Virus record (IMG/VR): IMGVR_UViG_3300027898_000040
Span: 1-24,097 of that record
Source of the DNA: a virus
Length of the DNA: 24,097 nucleotides
Direction: 5' to 3' (one strand)
Part shown: positions 1 to 7,227 of the stretch, in pieces
Position numbering within the stretch: the first letter of the stretch is position 1
Layout: each line of letters begins with the position of its first letter
Notes under the pieces: model-generated
What the model was told of the DNA's origin: nothing
Databases searched by the model: none
The model's input: only the letters and a program-made list of their open reading frames with translations
Program-made: the position numbers and the translations under genes

Positions 1-14
1 ACAAGGAGTCCAAT

Positions 15-293
15 TTGTTGCCATTTTTGAAAAACAAACAGCGCCAAGAGTCCGGCGTTATTATGAAAACTCGTCCCGCAGACGAGAAACCTGAAGAAAA
101 ACAGGAAGATAGCGACAAAATTGATATTGACGCAAGTGTAGACGCCCTTATTTCAGCTATCCACGCACGAAACGCCAAAGACGCTAAAGAAGCAATCAAA
201 GATATATTTTACATCCTAGACGCTCAGCCACATGAAGAGGGCGAGCACACTGAAGCTGAACCTCACAGCTATGACGCGAGTAAAGAGGACTAA
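15..293 (+). CDS. Hypothetical small acidic protein
   Basis: This is a 92-residue protein that I do not recognise. The middle is charged and Glu/Asp/Lys-rich, followed by a short helical segment (VDALISAIHARNAKDAKEAI) and a His/Glu-rich tail. I chose the TTG start at 15 because AAGGAG at 3-8 sits 6 nt upstream. An in-frame ATG at 63 is the alternative and would give 76 residues, but only a weak ribosome site precedes it. The stop overlaps the next ATG as TAATG, so the two genes are probably translationally coupled. Its place just ahead of the portal gene suggests a virion or assembly accessory role, which is inference from position only. Confidence 0.7.
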   Translation: MLPFLKNKQRQESGVIMKTRPADEKPEEKQEDSDKIDIDASVDALISAIHARNAKDAKEAIKDIFYILDAQPHEEGEHTEAEPHSYDASKED

Positions 294-1387
294 TGTCTTT
301 AATCAAATCTAAAAGCCAAAAAGCATTTAAAAAGAATATGGAGGCTGAAATGGCCGCTGGTAAACCTATGAAACAATCCTTGGCCATTGCCTACGATATG
401 AAGCGCCGAGCCCCTAAGAAAAAAATGGCTGAGGGCGGAATGGCTAAAGATCAAGCCAAATCAGAACCGCGTCCTAAACCTACTGAAGTTGCTAAAGATA
501 AACCTCAGATTGTGCACAACGAAGCTAAGCAACCTGTCAGTAAGCAACCTGTCAGTAAACAACCTAATTTTAAAGCAGAAACGAAGCCGAGTGCTGACAG
601 CCGTCCTAAAATGGTCCCTATGGCCAAACCAAAAATCGCAATGTCAGGTGCGTTTAAAGTGCGTGACATGGACGACGTAATGCAAGAAAAACTGCGCCAG
701 CACGAAGAACACCTCATGCGTTTGGCTAACGGCGGTATGACTCAAGACGACCCAGATCACCAGGCTTTAGAGCATAACGCCAAGGTTGACCATGAGTACG
801 GTGACGGTATTGAAGAAGACCAAGCGCACGATCCTAAACGTCTTGAAGACGAAAACGACATGGAATTTCTTCCTGAATCTGAGATCATGGAAAGCGATCT
901 GCAGAAAGACAAGCCTAAGTACGCAGACGGCGGCGACGTAGACATGGGCCAAACTACAGGCGTAACTCTTGGGACCAAGGACAAGGGTAAAATTAAGTCT
1001 ATGGGCTTAGACATCTTTAAAGCTGAAGGCGGCGAGATCGGCGACGACGAGATGGAAATGGACCACCACAGTTCTATTACAGCGGCTATTATGGCCAAAC
1101 GTAAACAGATGCACGACCTAATCGACTCAGGTTCACTTGACGAAGACGACGCTGCTATGTTTGCAGAAGGCGGCGAAGTTGATATGTCAAGTCACTCAAA
1201 CCAACTCGAAGACGAGTACGACGAAGACAACCAAGAAGCTATCAAAAAAGAGAACTACGGCGATCAGTCATTCCTGCATAAGAGCCAACCAGCCGACTCT
1301 AACGAGCACGGTGACGATCTGGACAGCGATAAGCACGACATGATCAGCCAGATCCGCTCTAAGATGAAAAAACAAAAGCGATTTTAA
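293..1387 (+). CDS. Acidic virion-associated protein with repeated A(D/E)GG motifs
   Basis: This is a 364-residue, highly charged and probably largely disordered protein. The N-terminus is basic (SKSQKAFKKNMEAEMAAGKP), a start I recall from proteins encoded next to portal genes in podovirus-like phages. The rest is rich in Asp, Glu, Lys and Met and is punctuated by short glycine motifs: MAEGGMA, LANGGMT, YADGGDVDM, KAEGGEIGD and FAEGGEVDM. The same motif recurs in the partial virion protein at the right end of the window. A KQPVS tandem repeat lies near residue 80. The gene overlaps both neighbours by TAATG junctions. I infer a structural or assembly-linked role from motif sharing and position; no enzymatic motif is visible. 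Confidence 0.75.
   Translation: MSLIKSKSQKAFKKNMEAEMAAGKPMKQSLAIAYDMKRRAPKKKMAEGGMAKDQAKSEPRPKPTEVAKDKPQIVHNEAKQPVSKQPVSKQPNFKAETKPSADSRPKMVPMAKPKIAMSGAFKVRDMDDVMQEKLRQHEEHLMRLANGGMTQDDPDHQALEHNAKVDHEYGDGIEEDQAHDPKRLEDENDMEFLPESEIMESDLQKDKPKYADGGDVDMGQTTGVTLGTKDKGKIKSMGLDIFKAEGGEIGDDEMEMDHHSSITAAIMAKRKQMHDLIDSGSLDEDDAAMFAEGGEVDMSSHSNQLEDEYDEDNQEAIKKENYGDQSFLHKSQPADSNEHGDDLDSDKHDMISQIRSKMKKQKRF
527..565 (+). repeat. 15-bp in-frame tandem repeat (KQPVS)
   Basis: The unit AAGCAACCTGTCAGT is repeated exactly at 527-541 and 542-556, followed by a partial third copy, AAACAACCT (557-565). It encodes KQPVS-KQPVS-KQP in a disordered stretch, so it is probably a slippage-prone linker of variable length. 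Confidence 0.85.
917..941 (+). repeat. 25-bp near-identical repeat encoding KYADGGDV, copy 1
   Basis: This 25-nt segment encodes KYADGGDV and matches 23748-23772 in the partial protein at the right end at 23 of 25 positions. Both differences fall at third codon positions (AAG/AAA and GGC/GGT), so the peptide is conserved more strictly than the DNA. Copies sit in two otherwise unrelated structural-type genes about 23 kb apart. Confidence 0.8.
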
Positions 1388-1665
1388 TGGATATCAACAG
1401 CGTTAAAGACCTAGAAACACTAATCAAAATGCTGCGTAAAAACGGCGTAGAAGCCGTTAAAATCGACGGTATTGAGCTAGTACTAGGTCGACAACCAGAC
1501 ACCGCCAAACGCATTAGAGCCCCTAAAGAAAGCTATAGCATTGGCGGTATCGACGACACAACTAAGATCGACGTCAACGTACAAGTACCCGAAGACACCC
1601 TGTCAGACGAGGCTCTCCTCTTTTGGTCTGCCACCGGTGGCGAACAGACCCCCGAAGCTATTTAA
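1387..1665 (+). CDS. Hypothetical 92-aa protein of the portal cluster
   Basis: The start codon overlaps the stop of the preceding gene (TAATG at 1385-1389), so translation is probably coupled. The N-terminal half reads as a helix followed by a beta hairpin (LETLIKMLRKNGVEAVKIDG, then IELVLG). The C-terminal half is acidic. Small proteins of this type commonly sit just upstream of podovirus portal genes, but their role is not known to me. There are no membrane segments and no catalytic motif. Confidence 0.75.
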   Translation: MDINSVKDLETLIKMLRKNGVEAVKIDGIELVLGRQPDTAKRIRAPKESYSIGGIDDTTKIDVNVQVPEDTLSDEALLFWSATGGEQTPEAI

Positions 1666-1684
1666 CTAAACGCTTAGGACCCGC

Positions 1685-3583
1685 ATGAAAGTATCTCCAG
1701 CTAAAACCAAAGTTAACCGCGTTACCTTTAAAACCAAAGACGTCTCAGGCGCTATGGTTTTATCACAGTGGTGGATTGAAAAAGACGCCGACAAAGCAGC
1801 AGCTCTTATGCTCACCTCCGCCGCATTCCTTAAAGAGTCTCAGGGTTACAGGTACCGCCAAGCCGCCGTCTACGCTAGACTCTACGGTAACCAGAGCCTT
1901 TACTCATTTGCCGGCTCTAATATGTCTAAGATGGACCAAACTACAGGTCTACCGCAGGAACGCCCTACATTCAACCTTATCCAGTCAGCCACAGACACCC
2001 TGGTGTCACGCATCAGCCAATCACGCCCTAGCCCCGTATTTCTTACAGACGGCGGCGACTACAAACAACGCACCCTAGCTAAAAAACTCAACCATTTTAT
2101 CGGCGGTGAGTTCTACAACACCAAGGCTTACGAACTAGGCGCTATTGCGCTTAGAGACGCTCTGGTTGAAGGCACAGGCGTTATCCATACCTTTGAAACC
2201 CCAGACGCTAGAGTCGGTATGGAGCGCGTTTTATTGACCGAACTGCTCGTCGATCCAAACGAATCAATGTACGGTGAACCACGCCAGATCTATCGTATCA
2301 AACTGATTGACCGCGACGTCCTCTATGCCAATTTCCCTAAGTTTAAAGATAAGATCGAGATGGCTACTAAGGCCTATCCTGACAACAGCGTAGACAGTTC
2401 AAAGACGGTAGCTGACCTAGTCATGGTGGTCGAAGGTTGGCACCTCAGATCCGGTAAAAACGCTACAGACGGCAGACACACCCTGGCTTGTTCTGCAGGC
2501 TATTTGATCGACGAGCCCTACACCAAGGACCGTTTCCCTTTCACTTTCCTGCATTATAGTCCACGCCTGCTAGGTTTCTGGTCACAAGGGCTAGCTGAAC
2601 AGCTTATGGGTACTCAGCTTGAACTCAACTCAATCCTGTTCACCATTAGCCGCGCAATCAAACTGGTTGGTGTACCTCGTATCTTCGTTGAAGACGGCTC
2701 TAAGGTAACTTCAGCTCACTTTAACAACGAGATCGGCTCAATCATCAAGTATCGCGGTATCAAGCCAATGTTTGAAACACCACAATCAAACGCACAAGAG
2801 CTGTACGCAGAACGTGACAAACTCATCCAGTACGGATATCAACAGTGTGGAGTATCTGCTCTACAAGCCTCAAGCCAAAAGCCCCAGGGCCTTGACTCTG
2901 GAGAAGCGATAAGGACCTATGACGACATCAGTACAGACCGTTTTGCATCTCTTTCACGGCGCTACGACAATCTTTTTATTGATCTCGCATATCAAACCAT
3001 CGACATTGCAAGGGATATTGCCGAAAGAGACGGCTCCTACAGCACAGTCTACCCAAACAAAAACAGAATCACCGAAGTCAACCTCAGAGCCGCAGATCTC
3101 ATTGAAGATAAATTTATCATTCAATGCTTTACCCAGTCCAGCCTCCCGAAAGACCCGGCGGGTCGCCTTGCAAAAGTCACGGAAATGATCCAAGCGGGTA
3201 TGATCACCCTGCAGGAAGGTCGAAGACTCCTTGACTACCCAGACCTCGAACAGGTTGAAAAGCTCGCCAACGCCGGTGAAGAGCGCATATTCCAAATCCT
3301 AGACGAGATAGTAGACGACGGTAAATATACGCCCCCAGACCCTTTTATGGACCTTAATTTGGCAACCGAACTGGTGACTAAGTACATCAACCTGTACAGT
3401 CAAGCCAAGCTAGAAGAACGCAAAGCCCAGATGCTTCGTGATTTCTTCTCTCAGATTCAAGCTATTAAACAAGCAGCTACCCCACCCCCTATGCCCGGTC
3501 AACCCGGTGTACCTACCCCACAGGCCAATCCGGCCCCACTGCCCACAAGCCCCCTCGTCCCGAACGCTAACCCACAACAGTAA
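1685..3583 (+). CDS. Portal protein (podovirus-like)
   Basis: At 632 residues this is within the usual size range for podovirus portals, which form the dodecameric ring at the capsid vertex for DNA packaging and tail attachment. The assignment rests on the whole sequence pattern and context. There is a helical N-terminal region with a QSRPSPVF stretch, a central region with LLVDPNESMYGEPRQIY, a GLAEQLMGTQLELNSILFTI helix typical of the portal stem region, and a long helical region before a Pro/Gln-rich tail (about 595-632). Scaffold and major capsid genes follow directly, the classical order. The ATG at 1685 has only a weak upstream ribosome site (TAGGAC at 1676-1681). I see no truncation or frameshift. 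Confidence 0.85.
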   Translation: MKVSPAKTKVNRVTFKTKDVSGAMVLSQWWIEKDADKAAALMLTSAAFLKESQGYRYRQAAVYARLYGNQSLYSFAGSNMSKMDQTTGLPQERPTFNLIQSATDTLVSRISQSRPSPVFLTDGGDYKQRTLAKKLNHFIGGEFYNTKAYELGAIALRDALVEGTGVIHTFETPDARVGMERVLLTELLVDPNESMYGEPRQIYRIKLIDRDVLYANFPKFKDKIEMATKAYPDNSVDSSKTVADLVMVVEGWHLRSGKNATDGRHTLACSAGYLIDEPYTKDRFPFTFLHYSPRLLGFWSQGLAEQLMGTQLELNSILFTISRAIKLVGVPRIFVEDGSKVTSAHFNNEIGSIIKYRGIKPMFETPQSNAQELYAERDKLIQYGYQQCGVSALQASSQKPQGLDSGEAIRTYDDISTDRFASLSRRYDNLFIDLAYQTIDIARDIAERDGSYSTVYPNKNRITEVNLRAADLIEDKFIIQCFTQSSLPKDPAGRLAKVTEMIQAGMITLQEGRRLLDYPDLEQVEKLANAGEERIFQILDEIVDDGKYTPPDPFMDLNLATELVTKYINLYSQAKLEERKAQMLRDFFSQIQAIKQAATPPPMPGQPGVPTPQANPAPLPTSPLVPNANPQQ

Positions 3584-3598
3584 CCAAGGATTTAACAC

Positions 3599-4627
3599 AT
3601 GAAGATCGCTCCAATTGCAGGTCCAATGCCCGTACAACCCACAATCACGCCTAACGTAGCGGCACGAGAGCGCGCGGTGGCTAAAATCATGGGCAGCGGG
3701 GAACAGTCTCCAGTTCAGAACCAGAACGCCGTAAGCCCTGAGGAAATCTCAGCTATTAGGCCTTCAAATCAGCAGCCTACAGAGCCTGAGACTACCGAAG
3801 CTGAACAAACACCCGCAGAAACACAGCCTGAAGAGCCTAAAAAGACCGAAGACCCCAATATTAGCCGTCAGTTTGCCCAACTCGCCAGACAAGAGAAACA
3901 ACTGCGCCAACGAGCACAGCAGCAGGAGCAAGCGATTAAAGCGCGTGAGGCGGCTCTAGCTGCACGAGAAGCCGAACTGGCTGCTAAGTCTCAACAACAG
4001 CCTTCAGGATACACCAAAGACCAGATTAAACAGAATTTCCTGCGTATCGCCACAGAAGCCGGTGTCTCTTACGACGAGATCGTAAACCAGGTGCTGCAGA
4101 ACCAAACACCGCAGGACCCTAGAGTAGAAGCTCAACTGTCAGCACTACAGGCTGAGATCAAAGCACTGAAAGACCTGCAAGACCAAGGTCGCAAAGCCCA
4201 AGAAGAACAGCAGACTCAAGCCTATCAAGCCGCTGTGCAACAGATTCGTTCAGATGTCAAAAATTTAATCAGACAAGATTCAACTTTTGAAACAGTCAAA
4301 GCCGCTAACGCCGTAAACGACGTCGTTGAGCTTATCGAAACTACCTACAAAGAAGAAGGTATCTTGTTGTCAGTGGAGGAAGCCGCTCAGCAGGTAGAAG
4401 ACTACCTGGTTGAGGAAGCTATGAAACTGACTCGATTGGAAAAGATTCAAAAGAAATTGCAGGCGTCGACACCTGCAGCTTCTAAACCGCAGCAGAACAC
4501 AGCGGGAGCCTCAACACCGAAGCAGCCACAACCTATGAAAACCCTTACGAACGCCGCCAGCAGCAATCGGCAGTTGTCCGCAAAAGAGCGAGCGATCCTT
4601 GCTTTTAAGGGGGAGCTCAAAACGTAA
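3599..4627 (+). CDS. Capsid scaffolding protein
   Basis: This 342-residue protein lies between portal and major capsid genes, where phage scaffolds are encoded. It is Gln/Glu/Ala-rich with a long predicted coiled coil at about residues 95-140 (RQFAQLARQEKQLRQRAQQQ and the following KAREAALAAREAELAAK) and a second helical stretch near 180-215. The N-terminus is Pro-rich and probably disordered. The C-terminus is basic (SAKERAILAFKGELK), as expected for a scaffold's capsid-binding tail. AAGGA upstream of the ATG supports the start. No protease motif is visible, so this is a scaffold without an evident fused protease. Confidence 0.8.
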   Translation: MKIAPIAGPMPVQPTITPNVAARERAVAKIMGSGEQSPVQNQNAVSPEEISAIRPSNQQPTEPETTEAEQTPAETQPEEPKKTEDPNISRQFAQLARQEKQLRQRAQQQEQAIKAREAALAAREAELAAKSQQQPSGYTKDQIKQNFLRIATEAGVSYDEIVNQVLQNQTPQDPRVEAQLSALQAEIKALKDLQDQGRKAQEEQQTQAYQAAVQQIRSDVKNLIRQDSTFETVKAANAVNDVVELIETTYKEEGILLSVEEAAQQVEDYLVEEAMKLTRLEKIQKKLQASTPAASKPQQNTAGASTPKQPQPMKTLTNAASSNRQLSAKERAILAFKGELKT

Positions 4628-4769
4628 TAGTTTTGAACACTTAGGATGTTCCAAGTACCTAAGACCTAGCGTCAATGTGGGTCGCTGAGAAGCGCGTTTG
4701 AACTAGGCTAAGACCAAAGGCATGGTGCCTGAGGACTTAAAAACTTAATTTATAGAAAAGGAATTGCAC
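4617..4769 (+). promoter_or_regulatory. Hairpin-rich leader between scaffold and capsid genes
   Basis: No gene is seen here. Several inverted repeats would fold in RNA. TCAAAAC (4617-4623) pairs with GTTTTGA (4630-4636) across the scaffold stop codon. CTTAGG (4640-4645) pairs with CCTAAG (4658-4663). AGCG (4668-4671) pairs with CGCT (4683-4686). AGGCA (4718-4722) pairs with TGCCT (4726-4730) around a 3-nt loop. No U-run follows any of them, so a simple terminator is unlikely. They may stabilise or process the abundant capsid mRNA. The capsid ribosome site AAAAGGAA (4756-4763) closes the region. Confidence 0.5.
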
Positions 4770-7115
4770 ATGGCTGCAGTTTATGCAAACAGCTCCAACC
4801 AGATTGCTGCGTTGAAAGAGCTTTATACCGACGATATCTAGTCTCTTTGTCGTCGTGACTTCATGTTGAATTGAAAGAGTACATGAAGGATTTGGTAGGA
4901 CGGAAGTCTTGTATGCCAAATTAAAATCTCCGTGTATCGGTGAAGGCTGAAACGCTAATACCGAGGGCTAGAGACAGGATGTCTCAGTTCGTAACGACTA
5001 GGCCACATAGATTGGCCCACGAGCCGGGGAATTGCAAAAACCTTGCAATAAAATATAGTCTGAGCTAACATAAAGGATATATGAAAACTTGTACCAGATG
5101 CAAAAATACTAAAGAATTCACAGAGTTTATAAAAAACTCTAGGTATTCTGACGGGTATGCAACTTGGTGCAAAGAGTGCAAAAAAGAACATGCTAGGCAA
5201 AACCCTCAAATTCACGCTAATTGGGTAAAAAAGAACAAAAAGCGGTCAGATGAGATCAAAGCTAAGTATGTTGCAGAAAACAAAGGTAAGGTAAAAGAAG
5301 CTAAACGCCGTTGGTCAAAAGCAAACCCTAAAAAAGAACTTGCTAGAACCAGAAAATACCAGGCGTCTAAACTTCAAGCTACTCCAAAGTGGTTGACAAA
5401 AGAGCAGATTAAACAGATGGAAACATTCTACGTTAACTGCCCTAAAGGATATCACGTTGACCACATTCGGCCCTTGCAAGGAAAGAACGAGCGAGGGTTA
5501 CATGTACCTTGGAATCTGCAGTATCTTCCCGCCTCTGAAAATCTTCGTAAATCCAATAAATGTTAGAAGTGTGGGATAAAGAGCCTGCACGATAACAAAA
5601 ACCTAGTAAAATCACTAGGTTGACGGTACAAAGAGAACCCATTCCTGGCCCTGGTGCCAAAAAACGAATCGGCTGATGGATTTGCCGGTAAGTATATCCC
5701 CGTGCCACTTGAGTACGGCACGCCCCAAGGTCGCGCGCACACATTTTCGAATGCTCAAAGCCAACAAACTGCTACTGCACTTGTTAGCTTCTTCGTTTAT
5801 GTGATCAGCGACTACCAACTGGTAACTATCACTAACTTGTTGATGGAACAGACAAAATCAAACGCAGGAGCGTTTGTTGATGCTGCCAAACTGCAAGTTG
5901 ATGGTGGTTTCCGAAACTTGACAAACAACATCGCTTTTGAGTTGTTCGGTGATGGAACTGCTACACGCGGTATCTCGTCTTCGTCTTCTACTCAAGCTAC
6001 TACTACCGTTGGTGGAACCGTTCTGCCATTGACAAACGCTCAACAGATCGTTGCGTTTGAGGTTGGTATGTTGTTGGTTGCTTCTAGCTCTGCTGGTGGC
6101 GCTCCTTCTTCTGACACTGTGCTGATTACTGCGGTTGACCGCGCTAACGGTATTGTGTACGGTACAGCTTCTGCTTCCACACTGTCCAGCAACTGGGCAA
6201 TTGGTTCAGGATCTGCTTACCTGTCAGTATCGGGCGATATCCCATCTACAGGTGCTTCTAGCACTTCTAGCTTCCAAGCTCTGTCAGGATTGGCTGCTTG
6301 GATTCCTGTAACTACACCTAGCGGCTCGGACAGCTTCTGGGGTGTTAACCGTTCTGCTGATCCTACTCGTTTGGCTGGATTGCGTTACAACGCACAATCT
6401 TTGACAATCGAAGAAGGTATCACTAACGCACTTGCATTCCTGAACCGTGAGGGTGGAAAACCTGACCTTTGCGTCATGGATTTCGCTTCTTACGCTGCTC
6501 TGGTTAATGCTTTGGGCGCTAAAGTGCAGTACGTTCAAGTTAACCACGACGAAGTTGAAGTAGCTTTCGAAGGTATCACCTTCCAATCTGCTTATGGCCG
6601 CGTCACTGTGTTGGCTGACCGCTCTTGCCCTCCACAAACAGCTTACCTGTTGACTATGTCAACTTGGAAACTGCGTTCGTTGGGTAAAGTTCCTCACATT
6701 CTCACTTATGGAATGGAAGGTTTGGAAGGTCTGCGAACTGGTTCTGCAGATGCTTTGGAGATCCGAATTGGCTGTCATAACGAGCAGTTAGCTGCTTAAC
6801 CGTAGTGGCCAATTTCAGATCAAGTAATTTGACTACGGAAACTTGATCTGCTCGGCTAAACTTGTGGCCGAGTAAAACTCCCTCTGATTGACTTGGAACC
6901 CCTTCGAACAAAAAGAAGAAGGGCAACAAGGGGCAAGCGAAAGCAGCCTGAACGACTAAGTGAGAGAGCGCCGAAAGGTGATGCGATAGTCTGAACACCA
7001 GCAATACATAAAACTGGTGAGGAGAATCCGAAGAGGTTTTCCCGCACAATGAAAGTTGTGTCATAAAGTAACAGATTTGCCAGGTTGGAACTGTGTAGTT
7101 CAACTGAGTGCTTAA
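4770..7115 (+). CDS. Major capsid protein, split gene (two group I introns plus a candidate bypass)
   Basis: Coding pieces: 4770-4838 (starts MAAVYANSS and runs to YTDDI before UAG), about 4877-4896 (EYMKDLV), 5626-6773 (VYKENPFLALVPKNES to ALEIRIG) and about 7075-7115 (LPGWNCVVQLSA). Joined this way they give about 425 residues, the usual size for a podovirus HK97-fold major capsid. The VYKENPF, FAGKYIPVP and PGWN stretches fit my recollection of such capsids, and the gene follows the scaffold. Frames agree: removal of 4897-5625 joins GGT to GTAC as L-V-Y, and removal of 6774-7074 joins GGC-T to AT as G-Y. The 5' piece is in a different frame from the second and is separated by 38-56 nt with a UAG, which intron splicing does not explain. 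A strong ribosome site (AAAAGGAA) precedes the ATG. The GTG at 5654 and the TAA at 6797 are not the true ends. Confidence 0.85.
4829..4891 (+). other. Candidate translational bypass element in the capsid gene
   Basis: The capsid frame stops at UAG 4839-4841 and resumes in another frame by 4877-4896. Hairpin 1 pairs CGACGATA (4829-4836) with TGTCGTCG (4848-4855), eight pairs including one U-G, and places the UAG in its loop. Hairpin 2 pairs CTTCATG (4859-4865) with CATGAAG (4882-4888). Matching GAT codons lie in the stem of hairpin 1 (4833-4835) and immediately after hairpin 2 (4889-4891), the latter in the downstream frame. A stop codon in a take-off hairpin with matched take-off and landing codons resembles the T4 gene 60 bypass of 50 nt. 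That mechanism is inference; a shorter skip retaining EYMKD, reinitiation at ATG 4883, or an assembly error remain possible. Confidence 0.45.
4897..5625 (+). ncRNA. Group I self-splicing intron 1 in the capsid gene
   Basis: The 5' exon ends in U (T4896) and the intron ends in G (G5625). P1 pairs exon ATTTGGT (4890-4896) with GCCAAAT (4915-4921), with a U-G wobble at the splice site. P10 pairs 3' exon GTACAA (5626-5631) with TTGTAT (4909-4914), directly adjacent to P1, so both splice sites are independently supported. P7 is GACTA (4996-5000) with TAGTC (5056-5060), inside recognisable R-like (AACGACTAGG) and S-like (AATATAGTCTGAG) core segments. P8 is ATTGCAA/TTGCAAT (5031-5037/5043-5049), and a P9-type stem CCTAGT/ACTAGG lies at 5602-5619. 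An HNH gene fills the space between core and 3' end. Splicing joins the capsid codons for L-V-Y in frame. Confidence 0.93.
5081..5566 (+). CDS. Intron-encoded HNH homing endonuclease
   Basis: This is a 161-residue protein inside group I intron 1. The N-terminus has a zinc-binding CxxC pair (C4/C7 and C30/C33). A long, very basic linker follows (about 35-100). The C-terminal HNH motif has H125 and DH at 127-128 (GYHVDHIRPL), then PWNLQYLP and SENLRKSNK as the His-Asn-Asn part. It would cut the intronless capsid allele and promote intron homing. AAAGGA (5072-5077) precedes the ATG. The gene starts after the P7/P8 core and ends before the P9-type stem, so it does not disturb the ribozyme. All motif residues appear intact, suggesting an active nuclease. 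Confidence 0.9.
   Translation: MKTCTRCKNTKEFTEFIKNSRYSDGYATWCKECKKEHARQNPQIHANWVKKNKKRSDEIKAKYVAENKGKVKEAKRRWSKANPKKELARTRKYQASKLQATPKWLTKEQIKQMETFYVNCPKGYHVDHIRPLQGKNERGLHVPWNLQYLPASENLRKSNKC
6774..7074 (+). ncRNA. ORF-less group I intron 2 in the capsid gene
   Basis: P1 pairs exon AATTGGCT (6766-6773) with GGCCAATT (6807-6814), with U6773-G6807 as the splice-site wobble. P2 is CAGATCAAG/CTTGATCTG (6816-6824/6842-6850), and a further stem CTCGGC/GCCGAG lies at 6851-6872. P7 is GACTA (6954-6958) with TAGTC (6987-6991) in a core reading AACGACTAAG and GCGATAGTCTGAAC. P8 has a GAAA loop (CGCC/GGTG near 6969-6980). P9 is CACCAG/CTGGTG (6996-7001/7014-7019). The 3' site must follow a G in frame: G7074 (exon product RIGYLPGWN, weak 3-pair P10) or G7068 (RIGLTDLPGWN). 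I list 7074, but this end is uncertain by 6 nt. No endonuclease gene fits inside. Confidence 0.85.
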
Positions 7116-7148
7116 TAGTTAGACAATCTTAAAAAGGTATTTTTTTGG

Positions 7149-7179
7149 GGCGTCGGGATAAAGTCCGACGCCTTTTTTT
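7149..7179 (+). terminator. Rho-independent terminator after the capsid gene
   Basis: GGCGTCGG (7149-7156) pairs perfectly with CCGACGCC (7165-7172) around an 8-nt loop and is followed by seven T residues (7173-7179). It lies 34 nt after the spliced capsid stop and just before a promoter, so it probably closes the portal-scaffold-capsid transcript. Confidence 0.93.
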
Positions 7180-7180
7180 A

Positions 7181-7209
7181 TTGACTTCTTGTTTATTCGC
7201 CCATAGTTT
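7181..7209 (+). promoter_or_regulatory. Probable sigma70-type promoter for the UDG-like/helicase operon
   Basis: TTGACT (7181-7186) is followed by CATAGT (7202-7207, 15-nt spacer) or TAGTTT (7204-7209, 17-nt spacer). The CATAGTT(T)AAG block is shared with the promoter at 12144-12172. It stands directly after the terminator and before a ribosome site, as expected for a new transcription unit. Confidence 0.55.
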
Positions 7210-7227
7210 AAGTGCTGGAGGTCAAAA

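Noticed and set aside
4640-4730. Hairpins upstream of the capsid gene as a rho-independent terminator
   Set aside because: No T-run follows any of the stems, and the capsid ribosome site comes soon after.
4836-4876. The bypass-like segment as a second spliced group I intron
   Set aside because: At about 40 nt it is far too short for a group I or group II intron and has no P7 or core segments.
5654-6799. A stand-alone 381-residue capsid gene from GTG 5654 to TAA 6799
   Set aside because: The frame extends upstream through VYKENPFLAL to the intron junction, no ribosome site precedes the GTG, and the 3' end runs into a group I intron.
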